DNA of 43,650 nt from Lachnospiraceae bacterium (GCA_017552985.1 JAFZNO010000069.1:1-43650), one strand, 5' to 3'. Counted from the first letter of the stretch, positions 33,087-42,069 are shown. The notes: generated by a model from the sequence alone, not told the origin. Made by a program: numbers and translations.

Positions 33087-34160
33087 ATGGGTTTGGGCAG
33101 GATTTACGTTTGTCATACGTTTTATCATTTATACGTGTCATACTTAAAGGAATTTGCGCTTGGTGACGCTCAGAATGGGAATGCAACGGTAGTTTTGAGT
33201 AAGATGTCAAATGATTTTGGCGACATCAAGGACAGAATACTGAAAAATGGCGTTTTCAAGGAAGTATATGAGTTTGACGAGAAGAGGGACGATTTCTTTC
33301 CGGAACTGGCGAAATACCGGACGGATAAGGGAAACGTGGTGGCTAACATGGCAAACCGCATTGTCTTTACCCGTAAGTTCGCCAAGCTGGAAGCGCCTTA
33401 CGTGCCCGTTGATTTCAAGAAATACGATGAAATCTTCGTCTTTTGTGATTCTGATCCCATCGGCATTTATTTAAATCAAAACAAGATCAAGTATCATGCA
33501 CTGGAAGACGGCCTGAACAATCAGGGCGCCGTTATCCTTGCACGCTATGACAACAGGGGATTCTTTGGCGTTAAAAAGTTTTTCAGCATGTATCTGAACC
33601 TGATCTTTATCCAGGACGGCTTTAGCAAATACTGCATTGACATGGAAGTAAACGACGTGTCGGTCATCAAATATCCGTTTAAGAAGTACAAGGAGGTTCC
33701 CAGGGCCGGTCTGGAAAAGACTTTGACGTTGGAACAAAAGGAAATCTTTGTGAAGGTTTTCGTAAAAGACCTGGAAAAGCTGGAAGAGCGCATAGCGTCA
33801 ACGGAAAATTGCGGCGCGAACGTGATGATCCTGACGGAGCCGCTCTGTACCCTTGACGTACGGGAGAGGATCTTCCGGGACTTGAAAGAGCGGTATGAGA
33901 AGGAGGGGATTGTATTTTTTAAGATACATCCCAGGGATGAATTGGACTACAAAACACTGTTTCCCGACGTGTTTCAGTTTGATAAAACGGTTCCGATGGA
34001 GATCCTAAATTTCTTCCCAAGACTTCAATTTCATAAGGTAGTTAGCGTATTTACGGAATTATCTGGCATTCGCTTCGCGAAGGAAAAGGAGAAATTAGGG
34101 CGTACTTTCATGGATCAATATGAGGATCCGGAGATCCATAACATGGCCGATAAGATATAA
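33087..34160 (+). CDS. GT52-like glycosyltransferase, candidate pseudaminyltransferase
   Basis: This 357-residue protein begins RIYVCHTFYHLYVSYLKEF, the N-terminal pattern of family-52 and related bacterial sialyltransferases, and has the acceptor/donor-half segments YHALEDGLNN and VFFKIHPRDELDYKTLFPDV, followed by a PMEILNFFP stretch. These enzymes use CMP-nonulosonic acid donors, so, being last in the pse operon, it is the likely transferase of pseudaminic acid. Acceptor is not known: flagellin, capsule or teichoic acid are all possible. The assignment to GT52 is by motif style and context only. Confidence 0.72.
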   Translation: MGLGRIYVCHTFYHLYVSYLKEFALGDAQNGNATVVLSKMSNDFGDIKDRILKNGVFKEVYEFDEKRDDFFPELAKYRTDKGNVVANMANRIVFTRKFAKLEAPYVPVDFKKYDEIFVFCDSDPIGIYLNQNKIKYHALEDGLNNQGAVILARYDNRGFFGVKKFFSMYLNLIFIQDGFSKYCIDMEVNDVSVIKYPFKKYKEVPRAGLEKTLTLEQKEIFVKVFVKDLEKLEERIASTENCGANVMILTEPLCTLDVRERIFRDLKERYEKEGIVFFKIHPRDELDYKTLFPDVFQFDKTVPMEILNFFPRLQFHKVVSVFTELSGIRFAKEKEKLGRTFMDQYEDPEIHNMADKI

Positions 34161-34189
34161 GTTGTGTGAACTGTTGCGAAAATTAATAC

Positions 34190-34218
34190 TTGCAATTTCA
34201 TAAGGTTCAGTATATAAT
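34190..34218 (+). promoter_or_regulatory. Sigma-A promoter of tRNA-Thr
   Basis: TTGCAA (34190-34195) and TATAAT (34213-34218) are 17 bases apart, 31 bases before the tRNA 5' end. Confidence 0.82.
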
Positions 34219-34249
34219 AGCTATTGTTGGAATGTTAAATGAGTTGTAT

Positions 34250-34322
34250 GCTGAAATAGCTCAGTTGGTAGAGCACTTCACTCGTAATGAAGGGGTCGAG
34301 GGTTCAAGTCCCTTTTTCAGCT
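34250..34322 (+). tRNA. tRNA-Thr (anticodon CGT)
   Basis: A full cloverleaf is visible: acceptor stem GCTGAAA (34250-34256) with TTTCAGC (34315-34321), D arm GCTC/GAGC, anticodon stem CTTCA/TGAAG with loop CTCGTAA (anticodon CGT at 34283-34285), T arm GAGGG/CCCTT with TTCAAGT loop. CGT reads the ACG threonine codon. The discriminator base is T and CCA is not encoded. Confidence 0.96.
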
Positions 34323-34349
34323 CGGCTGATAAAGTCAGCTGACGTAAAG

Positions 34350-34369
34350 GGATAGCTTAACGGCTATCC
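34350..34369 (+). terminator. Hairpin after tRNA-Thr (weak terminator)
   Basis: GGATAGC (34350-34356) pairs with GCTATCC (34363-34369) around TTAACG and is followed by TAACATTTTAT. The T-tract is interrupted, so it may only partly stop transcription before the channel gene at 34408. A smaller hairpin, GCTGA/TCAGC, lies at 34325-34339. Confidence 0.4.
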
Positions 34370-34407
34370 TAACATTTTATTAGAGGGATAAAGGAGGTAG
34401 AAGTATC

Positions 34408-35340
34408 ATGGAAGAATTTTTTGAAAGATTGGGAGAGAGAATCCAATCACACATTCTTGGGTTCTTTGATGCCATTCCTAACGTACTTGCAGCAATTCTT
34501 TGGCTCATCATTGGATTTGCACTTGCAACCGTTGTGAAGAACCTGATCGTAAAGCTGTTGAAGGGCATTAAGCTCGAGAAGTACCTTACGAAGTGGGGAA
34601 TCAAAACCGAGACGAAGGACAAGGCAGTTGATTTCATCGGCAAGCTGATGTTCTTTGTAGTATTCCTGATGTTCCTGCCCGTTGTATTTGGCAAGCTTGG
34701 CATTAGCAGCCTGACTAGCCCCATTAATAGTCTTGTAAGCTCCTTCCTTGGATTCATTCCTAATCTGATCGGCGCTGTTGTAATCCTGTTCGTAGGATTC
34801 TTCATTGCTAAGCTGATCAAGGATCTGCTTGCTCCCGTTCTGGCAGTTCTCAAGGTTGACGCTCTGCAGGCTAAGGCTGGCGTTAAGCTTGGCGAGAACA
34901 CCACGTTCTCTTCCCTGATTGCAAACATCGTTTATGCGATCATCGTGATCATTACCATCGTACAGGCAATCAACGTATTGAACCTGTCCGTACTTACCAG
35001 AATTGGTAATTCCATTATTGATTACCTGCCTGCAGTTATCAGCGTTATCATCGTTGTTACCGTTGCACTGGTATGCGCAAACGCTTTGGAGAAGATCATC
35101 GTAAAGAAGTTCCCCAAGGCAAAGACCGTTGCTTTTGGAGTAAAGGTTGCCATCTACGTTCTTGCTGCATTCATCAGCCTGAGCCAGTTGAACATCGCTC
35201 CTGAAATCGTTAACTACACCTTCATCATGATCATCGCTGCACTTTGCATCGCATTCGCAGTTGCATTTGGTATCGGCGGTCGCTTCTTCGCACAGGACGT
35301 TATGAAGAAGCTTGAAGAGAAGCTGAACAACAACGACTAA
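34408..35340 (+). CDS. Conserved TM-helix (PF05552-type) membrane protein, channel-like
   Basis: This 310-residue membrane protein has two repeats of a paired-helix unit: IPNVLAAILWLIIGFALATVVKNL near residue 24 and IPNLIGAVVILFVGFFIAKLIKDLL near residue 110, then a third variant YLPAVISVIIVVTVAL (segments split here). These are the conserved TM-helix repeats found in bacterial proteins related to mechanosensitive channels. It lacks the MscS beta domain. AAGGAGG precedes the ATG. Role as a channel is inferred from the family name and not shown by sequence. A strong terminator follows. Confidence 0.82.
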   Translation: MEEFFERLGERIQSHILGFFDAIPNVLAAILWLIIGFALATVVKNLIVKLLKGIKLEKYLTKWGIKTETKDKAVDFIGKLMFFVVFLMFLPVVFGKLGISSLTSPINSLVSSFLGFIPNLIGAVVILFVGFFIAKLIKDLLAPVLAVLKVDALQAKAGVKLGENTTFSSLIANIVYAIIVIITIVQAINVLNLSVLTRIGNSIIDYLPAVISVIIVVTVALVCANALEKIIVKKFPKAKTVAFGVKVAIYVLAAFISLSQLNIAPEIVNYTFIMIIAALCIAFAVAFGIGGRFFAQDVMKKLEEKLNNND

Positions 35341-35370
35341 TTCAAAAAGCAATAAAATAATTGAATTTAC

Positions 35371-35412
35371 AACTTCCCGCGGCCAAGTGATTGGTCGTGG
35401 GAAGTTTTTTTA
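35371..35412 (+). terminator. Terminator after the TM-helix protein gene
   Basis: A 16-base stem with G-T pairs (35371-35386 with 35391-35406) closed by GTGA is followed by a run of T residues. Confidence 0.92.
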
Positions 35413-35419
35413 TCCGTAG

Positions 35420-35448
35420 TTGCATTCTATGACCTTCTGTGTTAAAAT
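35420..35448 (+). promoter_or_regulatory. Sigma-A promoter of argH
   Basis: TTGCAT (35420-35425) and TAAAAT (35443-35448) are 17 bases apart; the leader to the ATG at 35489 is about 34 bases. Confidence 0.78.
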
Positions 35449-35488
35449 ATTTAACAACATTTTCGAGACTTAACTAAGGAGACGTGAA

Positions 35489-36868
35489 ATGGCACAATTG
35501 TGGGGCGGACGCTTTACGAAGGAAACAGACCAGTTGGTTTATGATTTTAATGCGTCCATCAGTTTTGACAAACGATTATTTCATCAGGACGTGCAAGGCA
35601 GCATGGCACACGTTACCATGCTTGCAAAGCAGGGAATCCTGACAGATGCGGAAAAGGATGCCATTATTTCCGGATTAAAGGGAATCATGGCGGACGTTGA
35701 CGACGGAAAGCTTGTGATCGATCACAAATATGAAGACGTGCATAGCTTTGTCGAGGCAAATCTCATTGATCGCATTGGGGATGCCGGAAAGAAGCTTCAT
35801 ACGGGACGCAGCCGCAATGATCAGGTTGCACTTGACATGAGATTGTACGTGAGACAAAAGGTTCTGGACGTGGATCTGTTGTTGAATCAATTGATGGAAG
35901 TGATCCTCAAGACCATGGAAGAGAACCTGGAGACTTACATGCCGGGATTTACGCATTTACAGAAGGCACAGCCCGTAACCCTGGCTCATCACTATGGTGC
36001 TTACTTTGAAATGTTCAAGAGAGACCGCCTTCGCATGAAGGACATTCATGAAAGATTGAATTATTGTCCTTTGGGTGCGGGAGCGCTTGCAGGAACGACA
36101 TATCCTTTAGACCGAGCATACGTTGCGGAACTATTAGGTTTTAAAGGTCCTACTTTAAACAGCATGGATTCCGTGTCCGACAGGGATTATCTGATCGAGT
36201 TTTTGGCAGCACTTTCCACAGTCATGATGCATCTAAGCAGATTTAGCGAAGAGATCATCATTTGGAACTCCAATGAGTATCAGTTTGTGGAACTTGATGA
36301 CGCATACTCTACCGGAAGCAGCATCATGCCGCAGAAAAAGAATCCTGACATTGCGGAGCTTGTTCGCGGAAAGACCGGACGCGTGTATGGCGCGCTGATG
36401 AGTCTTTTGACTACCATGAAGGGAATTCCTCTTGCATACAATAAGGACATGCAGGAAGACAAGGAGATGGCGTTTGACGCCATTGATACCGTCGAGAATT
36501 GCCTCATGCTGTTTACTGGAATGATCTCCACGATGAAATTCCGAAAGGAACGCATGGCAGCAAGTGCGATGAAGGGCTTTACCAACGCCACGGATCTCGC
36601 AGATTATCTTGTGACCAAGGGAGTTCCTTTTAGGGATGCTCACGGAATCGTTGGAAGAATCGTGCTTGCATGCATTGACAAGGGCATTTCCATCGAAGAG
36701 ATGGGTCTTGAGGAGTTAAAGGAGTTTTGCGATAAGTTTGAATTTGACGTATATGACGCCATCTCCTTAAAGACTTGCGTGGAAAAACGCATGACGACCG
36801 GAGCGCCCGGACCTGAGGCCATGAAGGAGCAGATCGCCGCAGGTAAGCAGTTCCTTTCTGAAAATTAA
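35489..36868 (+). CDS. argH: Argininosuccinate lyase
   Basis: This enzyme (459 residues) splits argininosuccinate into arginine and fumarate. Diagnostic motifs are LWGGRFTKETD at the start, HTGRSRNDQVALDMRLYV, THLQKAQPVTLAHH, and the fumarase/lyase family signature GSSIMPQKKNPD containing the catalytic loop serine. AAGGAG precedes the ATG. argG, the usual partner, is not adjacent, and no Arg-repressor site was recognised. Confidence 0.97.
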   Translation: MAQLWGGRFTKETDQLVYDFNASISFDKRLFHQDVQGSMAHVTMLAKQGILTDAEKDAIISGLKGIMADVDDGKLVIDHKYEDVHSFVEANLIDRIGDAGKKLHTGRSRNDQVALDMRLYVRQKVLDVDLLLNQLMEVILKTMEENLETYMPGFTHLQKAQPVTLAHHYGAYFEMFKRDRLRMKDIHERLNYCPLGAGALAGTTYPLDRAYVAELLGFKGPTLNSMDSVSDRDYLIEFLAALSTVMMHLSRFSEEIIIWNSNEYQFVELDDAYSTGSSIMPQKKNPDIAELVRGKTGRVYGALMSLLTTMKGIPLAYNKDMQEDKEMAFDAIDTVENCLMLFTGMISTMKFRKERMAASAMKGFTNATDLADYLVTKGVPFRDAHGIVGRIVLACIDKGISIEEMGLEELKEFCDKFEFDVYDAISLKTCVEKRMTTGAPGPEAMKEQIAAGKQFLSEN

Positions 36869-36892
36869 AGCAAATTCGCGTAAAACGTGAGT

Positions 36893-36920
36893 TGACGCAT
36901 TCGTGCGTTTACGATAAAAA
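36893..36920 (+). promoter_or_regulatory. Possible promoter of asd
   Basis: TTGACG (36893-36898) and TAAAAA (36915-36920) are 16 bases apart. A small hairpin ACGCA-TTCG-TGCGT (36895-36908) overlaps the spacer. It is the only plausible promoter in the 117-base gap. Confidence 0.45.
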
Positions 36921-36985
36921 GAAAACGGCGAAGAGCCGTGAAGAGAGTCGTTTAAGAATAGACGACGGAAGGCGAGGAGAAGATT

Positions 36986-38071
36986 ATGAGTGAGAAGTTG
37001 AAGGTTGGCATCTTAGGTGCTACGGGAATGGTTGGGCAGAGATTTGTTGCCCTTCTTGAGAATCATCCCTGGTTTGAAGTGGTTGCAGTTGCTGCAAGCC
37101 CTCGTTCCGCAGGCAAGACCTATGCGGAAGCAGTTGGTGATCGTTGGAAGATGGATACTCCCATTCCTGAGACCGTTAAAAATCTTATTGTTTTGAACGT
37201 GGATGAAGTAGAGAAGGTTGCTTCTCAGGTTGATTTCGTGTTCAGCGCATATGAAGGAACCAAGGAAGCCATTCAGAAGGCTGAGGAAGCATATGCAAAG
37301 ACGGAGACGCCTGTTGTTTCCAACAACAGCGCACATCGTTGGACGCCCGACGTTCCCATGATGGTTCCTGAGATCAATCCCCAGCATGCAGACGTGATCG
37401 AGTTCCAGAAGAAGCGTCTTGGCACCAAGAGAGGATTCATTGCAGTTAAGCCTAATTGCTCCATCCAGAGCTATGCACCCGTATTGACCGCATGGAAGGA
37501 GTTTGAGCCTTACGAAGTTGTTGCAACCACCTATCAGGCAATTTCCGGCGCAGGCAAGAACTTTAAGGAATGGCCCGAAATGGTAGAGAACATCATTCCT
37601 TACATTGGTGGCGAGGAAGAAAAGAGTGAGAAGGAGCCCCTGAGACTTTGGGGTGAGATCAAGGACGGTGCCATCGTTCCCGCAACGACGCCCGTGATCA
37701 CCTGTCAGTGCATCCGCGTTCCCGTATTATATGGTCATACGGCTGCAGTATTTGTAAAATTCAAGAAAAAGCCCACCAAGGAGCAGCTCATCGAGAAGCT
37801 TAAGAGTTTTTCCGGCGTTCCTCAGGAGCTTGCCCTTCCCAGCGCTCCGAAGCAGTTCATCCAGTATCTTGAGGAGGACAACAGACCTCAGGTGAACTTG
37901 GACGTAAATTATGAGAAGGGCATGGGCGTAAGCGTTGGCAGACTTCGCGAGGATACGGTTTATGACTGGAAGTTTGTTGGACTTTCCCATAACACCATCC
38001 GCGGCGCGGCAGGCGGCGCAGTGCTTTGCGCCGAGCTTTTGAAGGCACAGGGCTACATCACCAAGAAATAA
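36986..38071 (+). CDS. asd: Aspartate-semialdehyde dehydrogenase
   Basis: This NADP enzyme (361 residues) reduces aspartyl phosphate, feeding lysine/diaminopimelate, threonine and methionine synthesis. It begins LKVGILGATGMVGQRFVALL and has the catalytic cysteine in AVKPNCSIQ, plus VATTYQAISGAG and the C-terminal NTIRGAAGG stretch. The sequence is of the archaeal/fungal-like type common in Clostridia rather than the E. coli type. GGCGAGGAG lies before the ATG. The EAL-domain gene follows 45 bases later with no terminator seen. Confidence 0.95.
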   Translation: MSEKLKVGILGATGMVGQRFVALLENHPWFEVVAVAASPRSAGKTYAEAVGDRWKMDTPIPETVKNLIVLNVDEVEKVASQVDFVFSAYEGTKEAIQKAEEAYAKTETPVVSNNSAHRWTPDVPMMVPEINPQHADVIEFQKKRLGTKRGFIAVKPNCSIQSYAPVLTAWKEFEPYEVVATTYQAISGAGKNFKEWPEMVENIIPYIGGEEEKSEKEPLRLWGEIKDGAIVPATTPVITCQCIRVPVLYGHTAAVFVKFKKKPTKEQLIEKLKSFSGVPQELALPSAPKQFIQYLEEDNRPQVNLDVNYEKGMGVSVGRLREDTVYDWKFVGLSHNTIRGAAGGAVLCAELLKAQGYITKK

Positions 38072-38116
38072 GGTTTTAAGAGATTCAAATACGTTCCGTC
38101 GCATGGGGGAAAACGC

Positions 38117-39844
38117 ATGAACGAAACTGGCTATCAGATGGATCTGTTAAAGGCAATGAATCAAAACTTGAGCGCAAGAGACAGGATGTATCGCCTGATC
38201 TGTGAAATGGCGGGCGGTACGTTCCTTTATCTTGATGCGTCAAAAAGTGAGATCATTACCATCGGTAACTGGTCGGAATACTTCGACTTTGACGTACGCA
38301 CCAAGCGTGATCTTGAGCGTTTGTATGAGGTCGTTGACGAACCATATGCATTTCCCCTGCGGGAACTGATCTGCCTCGAGAAATCGGGGAAGGAATCAGC
38401 TTCCTTGGAATGCCTTTGCAGAAAAAAGAAAACTTGGTTTAAGTTTCAGACCCGCGTCGTTTATGACGCGAAGGGAAACATGGAATGCAAGGTCATCTCC
38501 ATCTTGGACGTGACGAAGCATAAATTACAGTCAGAGGAATTAAACTATTATTCCTTCTACGACGTAAGCACCGGTCTATATAACCGGAACTATTTTATCC
38601 GCCTTACGGGCGAGTTTATCCAAAAAGCGAAAGCAAATCATAAAGTCGTTAGCGTCATGATGATCGACATTGATGATTTCCATAAGGTGAACGATGGATT
38701 GGGCATGGTCTGCGGAGATGAGCTGATCCAGCAATTGGGCGCCTTTTTGAAGGAATTACAGCAGGAAAACCTCATTGCGTGTCATCTGAACAGCGACGTC
38801 TATTGTCTTGCAGTCTATGATCCAAAGGATGATTATACCGTTGACGAGATTCACCGGGCCATCACGGAAAGACTTGCGCATCCCTTCTACCTTAGCATGA
38901 ATCAAAACGTTGTGATCAGCGTAACCATTGGCGTTGCACAGTATCCTGAGGCGGCTCAGACCGCGTCGGATTTGGTAAATTGCGCGGAAATCGTTACGCT
39001 CAAGGGAAAGACCAGCGGAAAAGATGCATTTGTATATTTCGATCAGCCGATCCTAAAGGAGTTCATGCTTGGCCTGGAGGTGGAATCCAAGCTAAAGAAA
39101 GCCATGCATCGTAAGGATTTTGAACTCTATTTCCAGCCCCAGTTTTACAGTGGCAACAAGAAGCTGCGCGGCATGGAGGCCTTGATCCGTTTCCGCGATG
39201 CCGATAAGGCGGAACTTGGCCCAAGCACGTTTATTCCCATTGCAGAGAAGAACGGAGCCATTATCCCCATTGGCAATTGGGTCGTGGAAGAGGCGATCCG
39301 TCAATACGGAGAGTGGCAAACCCGCTTTGACGCCAGATTCATCATGTCCATCAACGTGTCTGCAAGACAGTTTAACCAGGATGATTTCGTAGACAGGCTG
39401 TTTGGCTGTCTTCAAAAATATAAGGTAAATCCTTATTTCATTGAATTGGAAATGACGGAAAGCATTTTGATCGAGGAGTTTGATCTCGTTCGTAAAAAAA
39501 TGCGGTATTTACAGAGCAAGGGCATCCGCATTTCCTTAGATGATTTCGGAACGGGATTTTCTTCCCTGAGTTATTTGAAAAAGCTTCCGATCGATACGCT
39601 AAAGATCGATAAATCCTTTATCGATACGGTACTTACGGATTCCGCCACCAGGATCATTACGGAATCCATCGTTGACATGGTGAAATCCCTTGGATTTGAG
39701 TCCATTGCGGAGGGTGTCGAGCAGGAACAGCAATATAAGTATTTACATGCCATCGGATGTGACGTGGTCCAGGGATTCCTGTGCGGGAAGCCTCTTTCCG
39801 TCGCCGAGGCGGAAACGTTACTAAGGAGTCAGACAGCGAGGTAA
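38117..39844 (+). CDS. EAL-domain c-di-GMP phosphodiesterase with degenerate GGDEF domain
   Basis: This 575-residue cytoplasmic protein has an N-terminal PAS-like sensory part (about 1-135), a GGDEF domain (about 140-290) and an EAL domain (about 310-570). The GGDEF keeps TGLYNRNYF and DIDDFHKVND but the active-site signature has decayed to NSDVY, so cyclase activity is lost. The EAL domain keeps its catalytic set: EALIRF, SINVSARQ, ELEMTES, LDDFGTGFSSLSYL, LKIDKSF, ESIAEGVE and QGFLCG, so it should hydrolyse c-di-GMP. GGGGGA precedes the ATG. The decayed GGDEF may be a GTP-binding regulatory domain. topB follows after four bases. Confidence 0.93.
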   Translation: MNETGYQMDLLKAMNQNLSARDRMYRLICEMAGGTFLYLDASKSEIITIGNWSEYFDFDVRTKRDLERLYEVVDEPYAFPLRELICLEKSGKESASLECLCRKKKTWFKFQTRVVYDAKGNMECKVISILDVTKHKLQSEELNYYSFYDVSTGLYNRNYFIRLTGEFIQKAKANHKVVSVMMIDIDDFHKVNDGLGMVCGDELIQQLGAFLKELQQENLIACHLNSDVYCLAVYDPKDDYTVDEIHRAITERLAHPFYLSMNQNVVISVTIGVAQYPEAAQTASDLVNCAEIVTLKGKTSGKDAFVYFDQPILKEFMLGLEVESKLKKAMHRKDFELYFQPQFYSGNKKLRGMEALIRFRDADKAELGPSTFIPIAEKNGAIIPIGNWVVEEAIRQYGEWQTRFDARFIMSINVSARQFNQDDFVDRLFGCLQKYKVNPYFIELEMTESILIEEFDLVRKKMRYLQSKGIRISLDDFGTGFSSLSYLKKLPIDTLKIDKSFIDTVLTDSATRIITESIVDMVKSLGFESIAEGVEQEQQYKYLHAIGCDVVQGFLCGKPLSVAEAETLLRSQTAR

Positions 39845-39848
39845 AGAT

Positions 39849-41921
39849 TTGGGTAAGAATTTATACATAGCAGAAAAACCTAGCGTGGCAAGGGAATTTG
39901 CCAATGCTCTGAAAGAAAACACGCGTAAATTTGACGGCTACGTGGAATCCGAGAATTCGGTGATCACGTGGTGCGTAGGCCATCTGGTAACCATGAGTTA
40001 TCCGGAGGTTTACGACGAAAAGTTAAAACGCTGGAGCTTTGATACCATTCCCTTTCTGCCACAGGAATTCAAATATGAGGTCATTGCCAGCTCCGCAAAG
40101 CAGTTTGAGGTGGTCAGTGGCCTTTTAAAGCGCCCTGACGTGGAGAGGATCTACGTCTGCACTGACTCCGGACGAGAGGGAGAATACATCTACCGTCTTG
40201 TGGAACAGATGTCCGGCGTGAAGGGTAAGGAAAGAAAGCGGGTTTGGATCGATTCCCAGACGGAAGAGGAAATCCTTAGGGGGATCCGTGAAGCGAAAGA
40301 TCTTTCGGAATATGATAATCTCAGTGATGCAGCATATCTTCGCGCGAAGGAAGATTATCTGATGGGAATCAATTTTTCCAGGGCATTGACGCTAAAATAC
40401 GGCTATGCCGTAAAGGATTACCTAAAACGCGATAAGGCCGTGATCAGCGTAGGCCGCGTTATGACCTGCGTGCTAGGCATGGTGGTGAACCGAGAGAGAG
40501 AAATCCGGAATTTCGTAAAGACGCCATTTTACCGCGTGATCGGTAATTTCCTGCTGGAGGGAAAGAGCTTTAGCGGTGAGTGGAAGGCAGTGGAAGGCTC
40601 TCCGTATTTCATGTCACCGCTCCTGTATAAGGAAAACGGATTTAAGGAAGAAAAAAGCGCGAAGGAATTGATCGCGCACTTGGAAGAAGAGCCCGTAGGT
40701 CCCGTCATTGTTGAATCCATTGAAAAGAAAAAGGAGAACAGGAACGCTCCGCTCCTTTATAATTTGGCGGAGCTTCAAAATGACTGTTCAAAATACTTTA
40801 AGATCAGTCCGGATCAGACGCTGCAGATCATTCAGGAATTATATGAAAAAAAGATGGTGACGTATCCCCGTACTGACGCCAGGGTGCTTTCAACGGCGGT
40901 GGCGAAGGAGATTCACAAGAACATTGGCGGCCTTAAAGGATATGGATTGGTGTCACAGTATGCCAATGAAATCCTGCAAAACGGAAGTTATAAGGGAATC
41001 GCGAAGACTAGATACGTAAACGACAAGCAGATCACGGATCACTATGCGATCATTCCGACGGGGCAGGGCCTTGGGAACTTGAATTCCCTGTCGCCCTTAA
41101 ATGCGAAGGTGTATGAAGTCATAGTCAGAAGGTTTTTAAGCATTTTCTATCCGCCGGCAACCTATCAGAAATTCGCTTTGACGGTGAAGGTCAAGGAAGA
41201 ACGGTTCTTCTCAAACTTCAAGGTGCTCGTGGAAGAGGGATTCTTAAAGGTTTCCGCATTTTCATTCAAGAAGGACGCTTCCGCGGATGACAAGAATGCA
41301 AAGAATGCGGAAGCTACGGAAAAAGACGCGGATAAAGACGGGGACAAGGATGGCGAAGGCGAACAGGAGCTGAAATGCGACGAAGACTTCATGGCACTCT
41401 TGATGAAGCTGAAAAAGGGCGCGGAGGTTGGCGTTAAGTCATATGAATTAAAAGAGGGCGAGACAAAACCGCCCAAGCGCTATACTTCTGGAAGCATCAT
41501 CCTGACCATGGAAAATGCCGGACAGTTTATAGAAGATGAAGAGCTGCGGGCCCAGATCAAGGGAAGCGGCATCGGAACCAGCGCGACGAGGGCGGAAATC
41601 CTGAAAAAACTGGTGAACATTGAGTATCTTGCTTTGAATAAGAAGACGCAGGTGCTTACGCCGACTCTGATGGGAGAGATGATCTATGACGTGGTCGAGG
41701 GCTCGATCAAGCCGCTTTTAGAGCCGAAATTGACGGCTAGCTGGGAAAAGGGGCTTACCATGGTGGCGGATGGGAGCATTTCCTCAGACGAATACATGGG
41801 TAAACTGTCGGATTTCGTTGGCAGAAGAACCAATATCGTCAAGCAATTAAACAATCAGGGTTCTCTTTATCAGAAATTCCAAACGGCTTCCCAGTTCTAT
41901 AAAAGCGGCAAGTCAAAATAA
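39849..41921 (+). CDS. topB: DNA topoisomerase III
   Basis: This type IA topoisomerase (690 residues) decatenates DNA by single-strand passage. The Toprim domain shows LYIAEKPSVAREFA and CTDSGREGEYIYRLVEQ; the catalytic tyrosine is in MVTYPRTDARVLS (Tyr339); the C-terminal part has GIGTSATRAEILKKL. A TTG start at 39849 is used, six bases after GAGGT, since conserved sequence begins at once and no ATG lies nearby. Residues about 474-513 form an unusual Asp/Lys/Glu low-complexity insert (EKDADKDGDKDGEGEQE). Chromosomal rather than plasmid-borne context; no conjugation genes are near. Confidence 0.95.
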   Translation: MGKNLYIAEKPSVAREFANALKENTRKFDGYVESENSVITWCVGHLVTMSYPEVYDEKLKRWSFDTIPFLPQEFKYEVIASSAKQFEVVSGLLKRPDVERIYVCTDSGREGEYIYRLVEQMSGVKGKERKRVWIDSQTEEEILRGIREAKDLSEYDNLSDAAYLRAKEDYLMGINFSRALTLKYGYAVKDYLKRDKAVISVGRVMTCVLGMVVNREREIRNFVKTPFYRVIGNFLLEGKSFSGEWKAVEGSPYFMSPLLYKENGFKEEKSAKELIAHLEEEPVGPVIVESIEKKKENRNAPLLYNLAELQNDCSKYFKISPDQTLQIIQELYEKKMVTYPRTDARVLSTAVAKEIHKNIGGLKGYGLVSQYANEILQNGSYKGIAKTRYVNDKQITDHYAIIPTGQGLGNLNSLSPLNAKVYEVIVRRFLSIFYPPATYQKFALTVKVKEERFFSNFKVLVEEGFLKVSAFSFKKDASADDKNAKNAEATEKDADKDGDKDGEGEQELKCDEDFMALLMKLKKGAEVGVKSYELKEGETKPPKRYTSGSIILTMENAGQFIEDEELRAQIKGSGIGTSATRAEILKKLVNIEYLALNKKTQVLTPTLMGEMIYDVVEGSIKPLLEPKLTASWEKGLTMVADGSISSDEYMGKLSDFVGRRTNIVKQLNNQGSLYQKFQTASQFYKSGKSK

Positions 41922-41931
41922 CGTAAAAAAG

Positions 41932-41991
41932 TCTCGAAATCATTGAGTTAATGCTTGTTTTTTTTCAGTAAACGTGAGAAAATAATCGAGA
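41932..41991 (+). promoter_or_regulatory. Intergenic structure before the Fe-S scaffold gene
   Basis: The 148-base gap holds TCTCGA (41932-41937) and TCGAGA (41986-41991) as inverted arms, a short hairpin CATT/AATG (41941-41953) followed by CTTG and a run of T residues that may be a weak terminator for topB, and ATGATAC/GTATCAT (41994-42000 and 42033-42039). No convincing -35/-10 pair was found. Confidence 0.35.
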
Positions 41992-42069
41992 TAATGATAC
42001 TTTTTTGTCAAACTCTAAGGAGACTTGGGACAGTATCATGAAATAGAGAACATCGAAAGGAGATTTCAC

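Noticed and set aside
34447-35352. 301-codon open frame on the minus strand of the TM-helix protein gene
   Set aside because: A shadow produced by the codon pattern of the real gene; it crosses no promoter and resembles no family.
41941-41965. Strong terminator after topB
   Set aside because: The stem is only four bases (CATT/AATG); the T-run alone is not enough, so it is mentioned only as part of the intergenic region.
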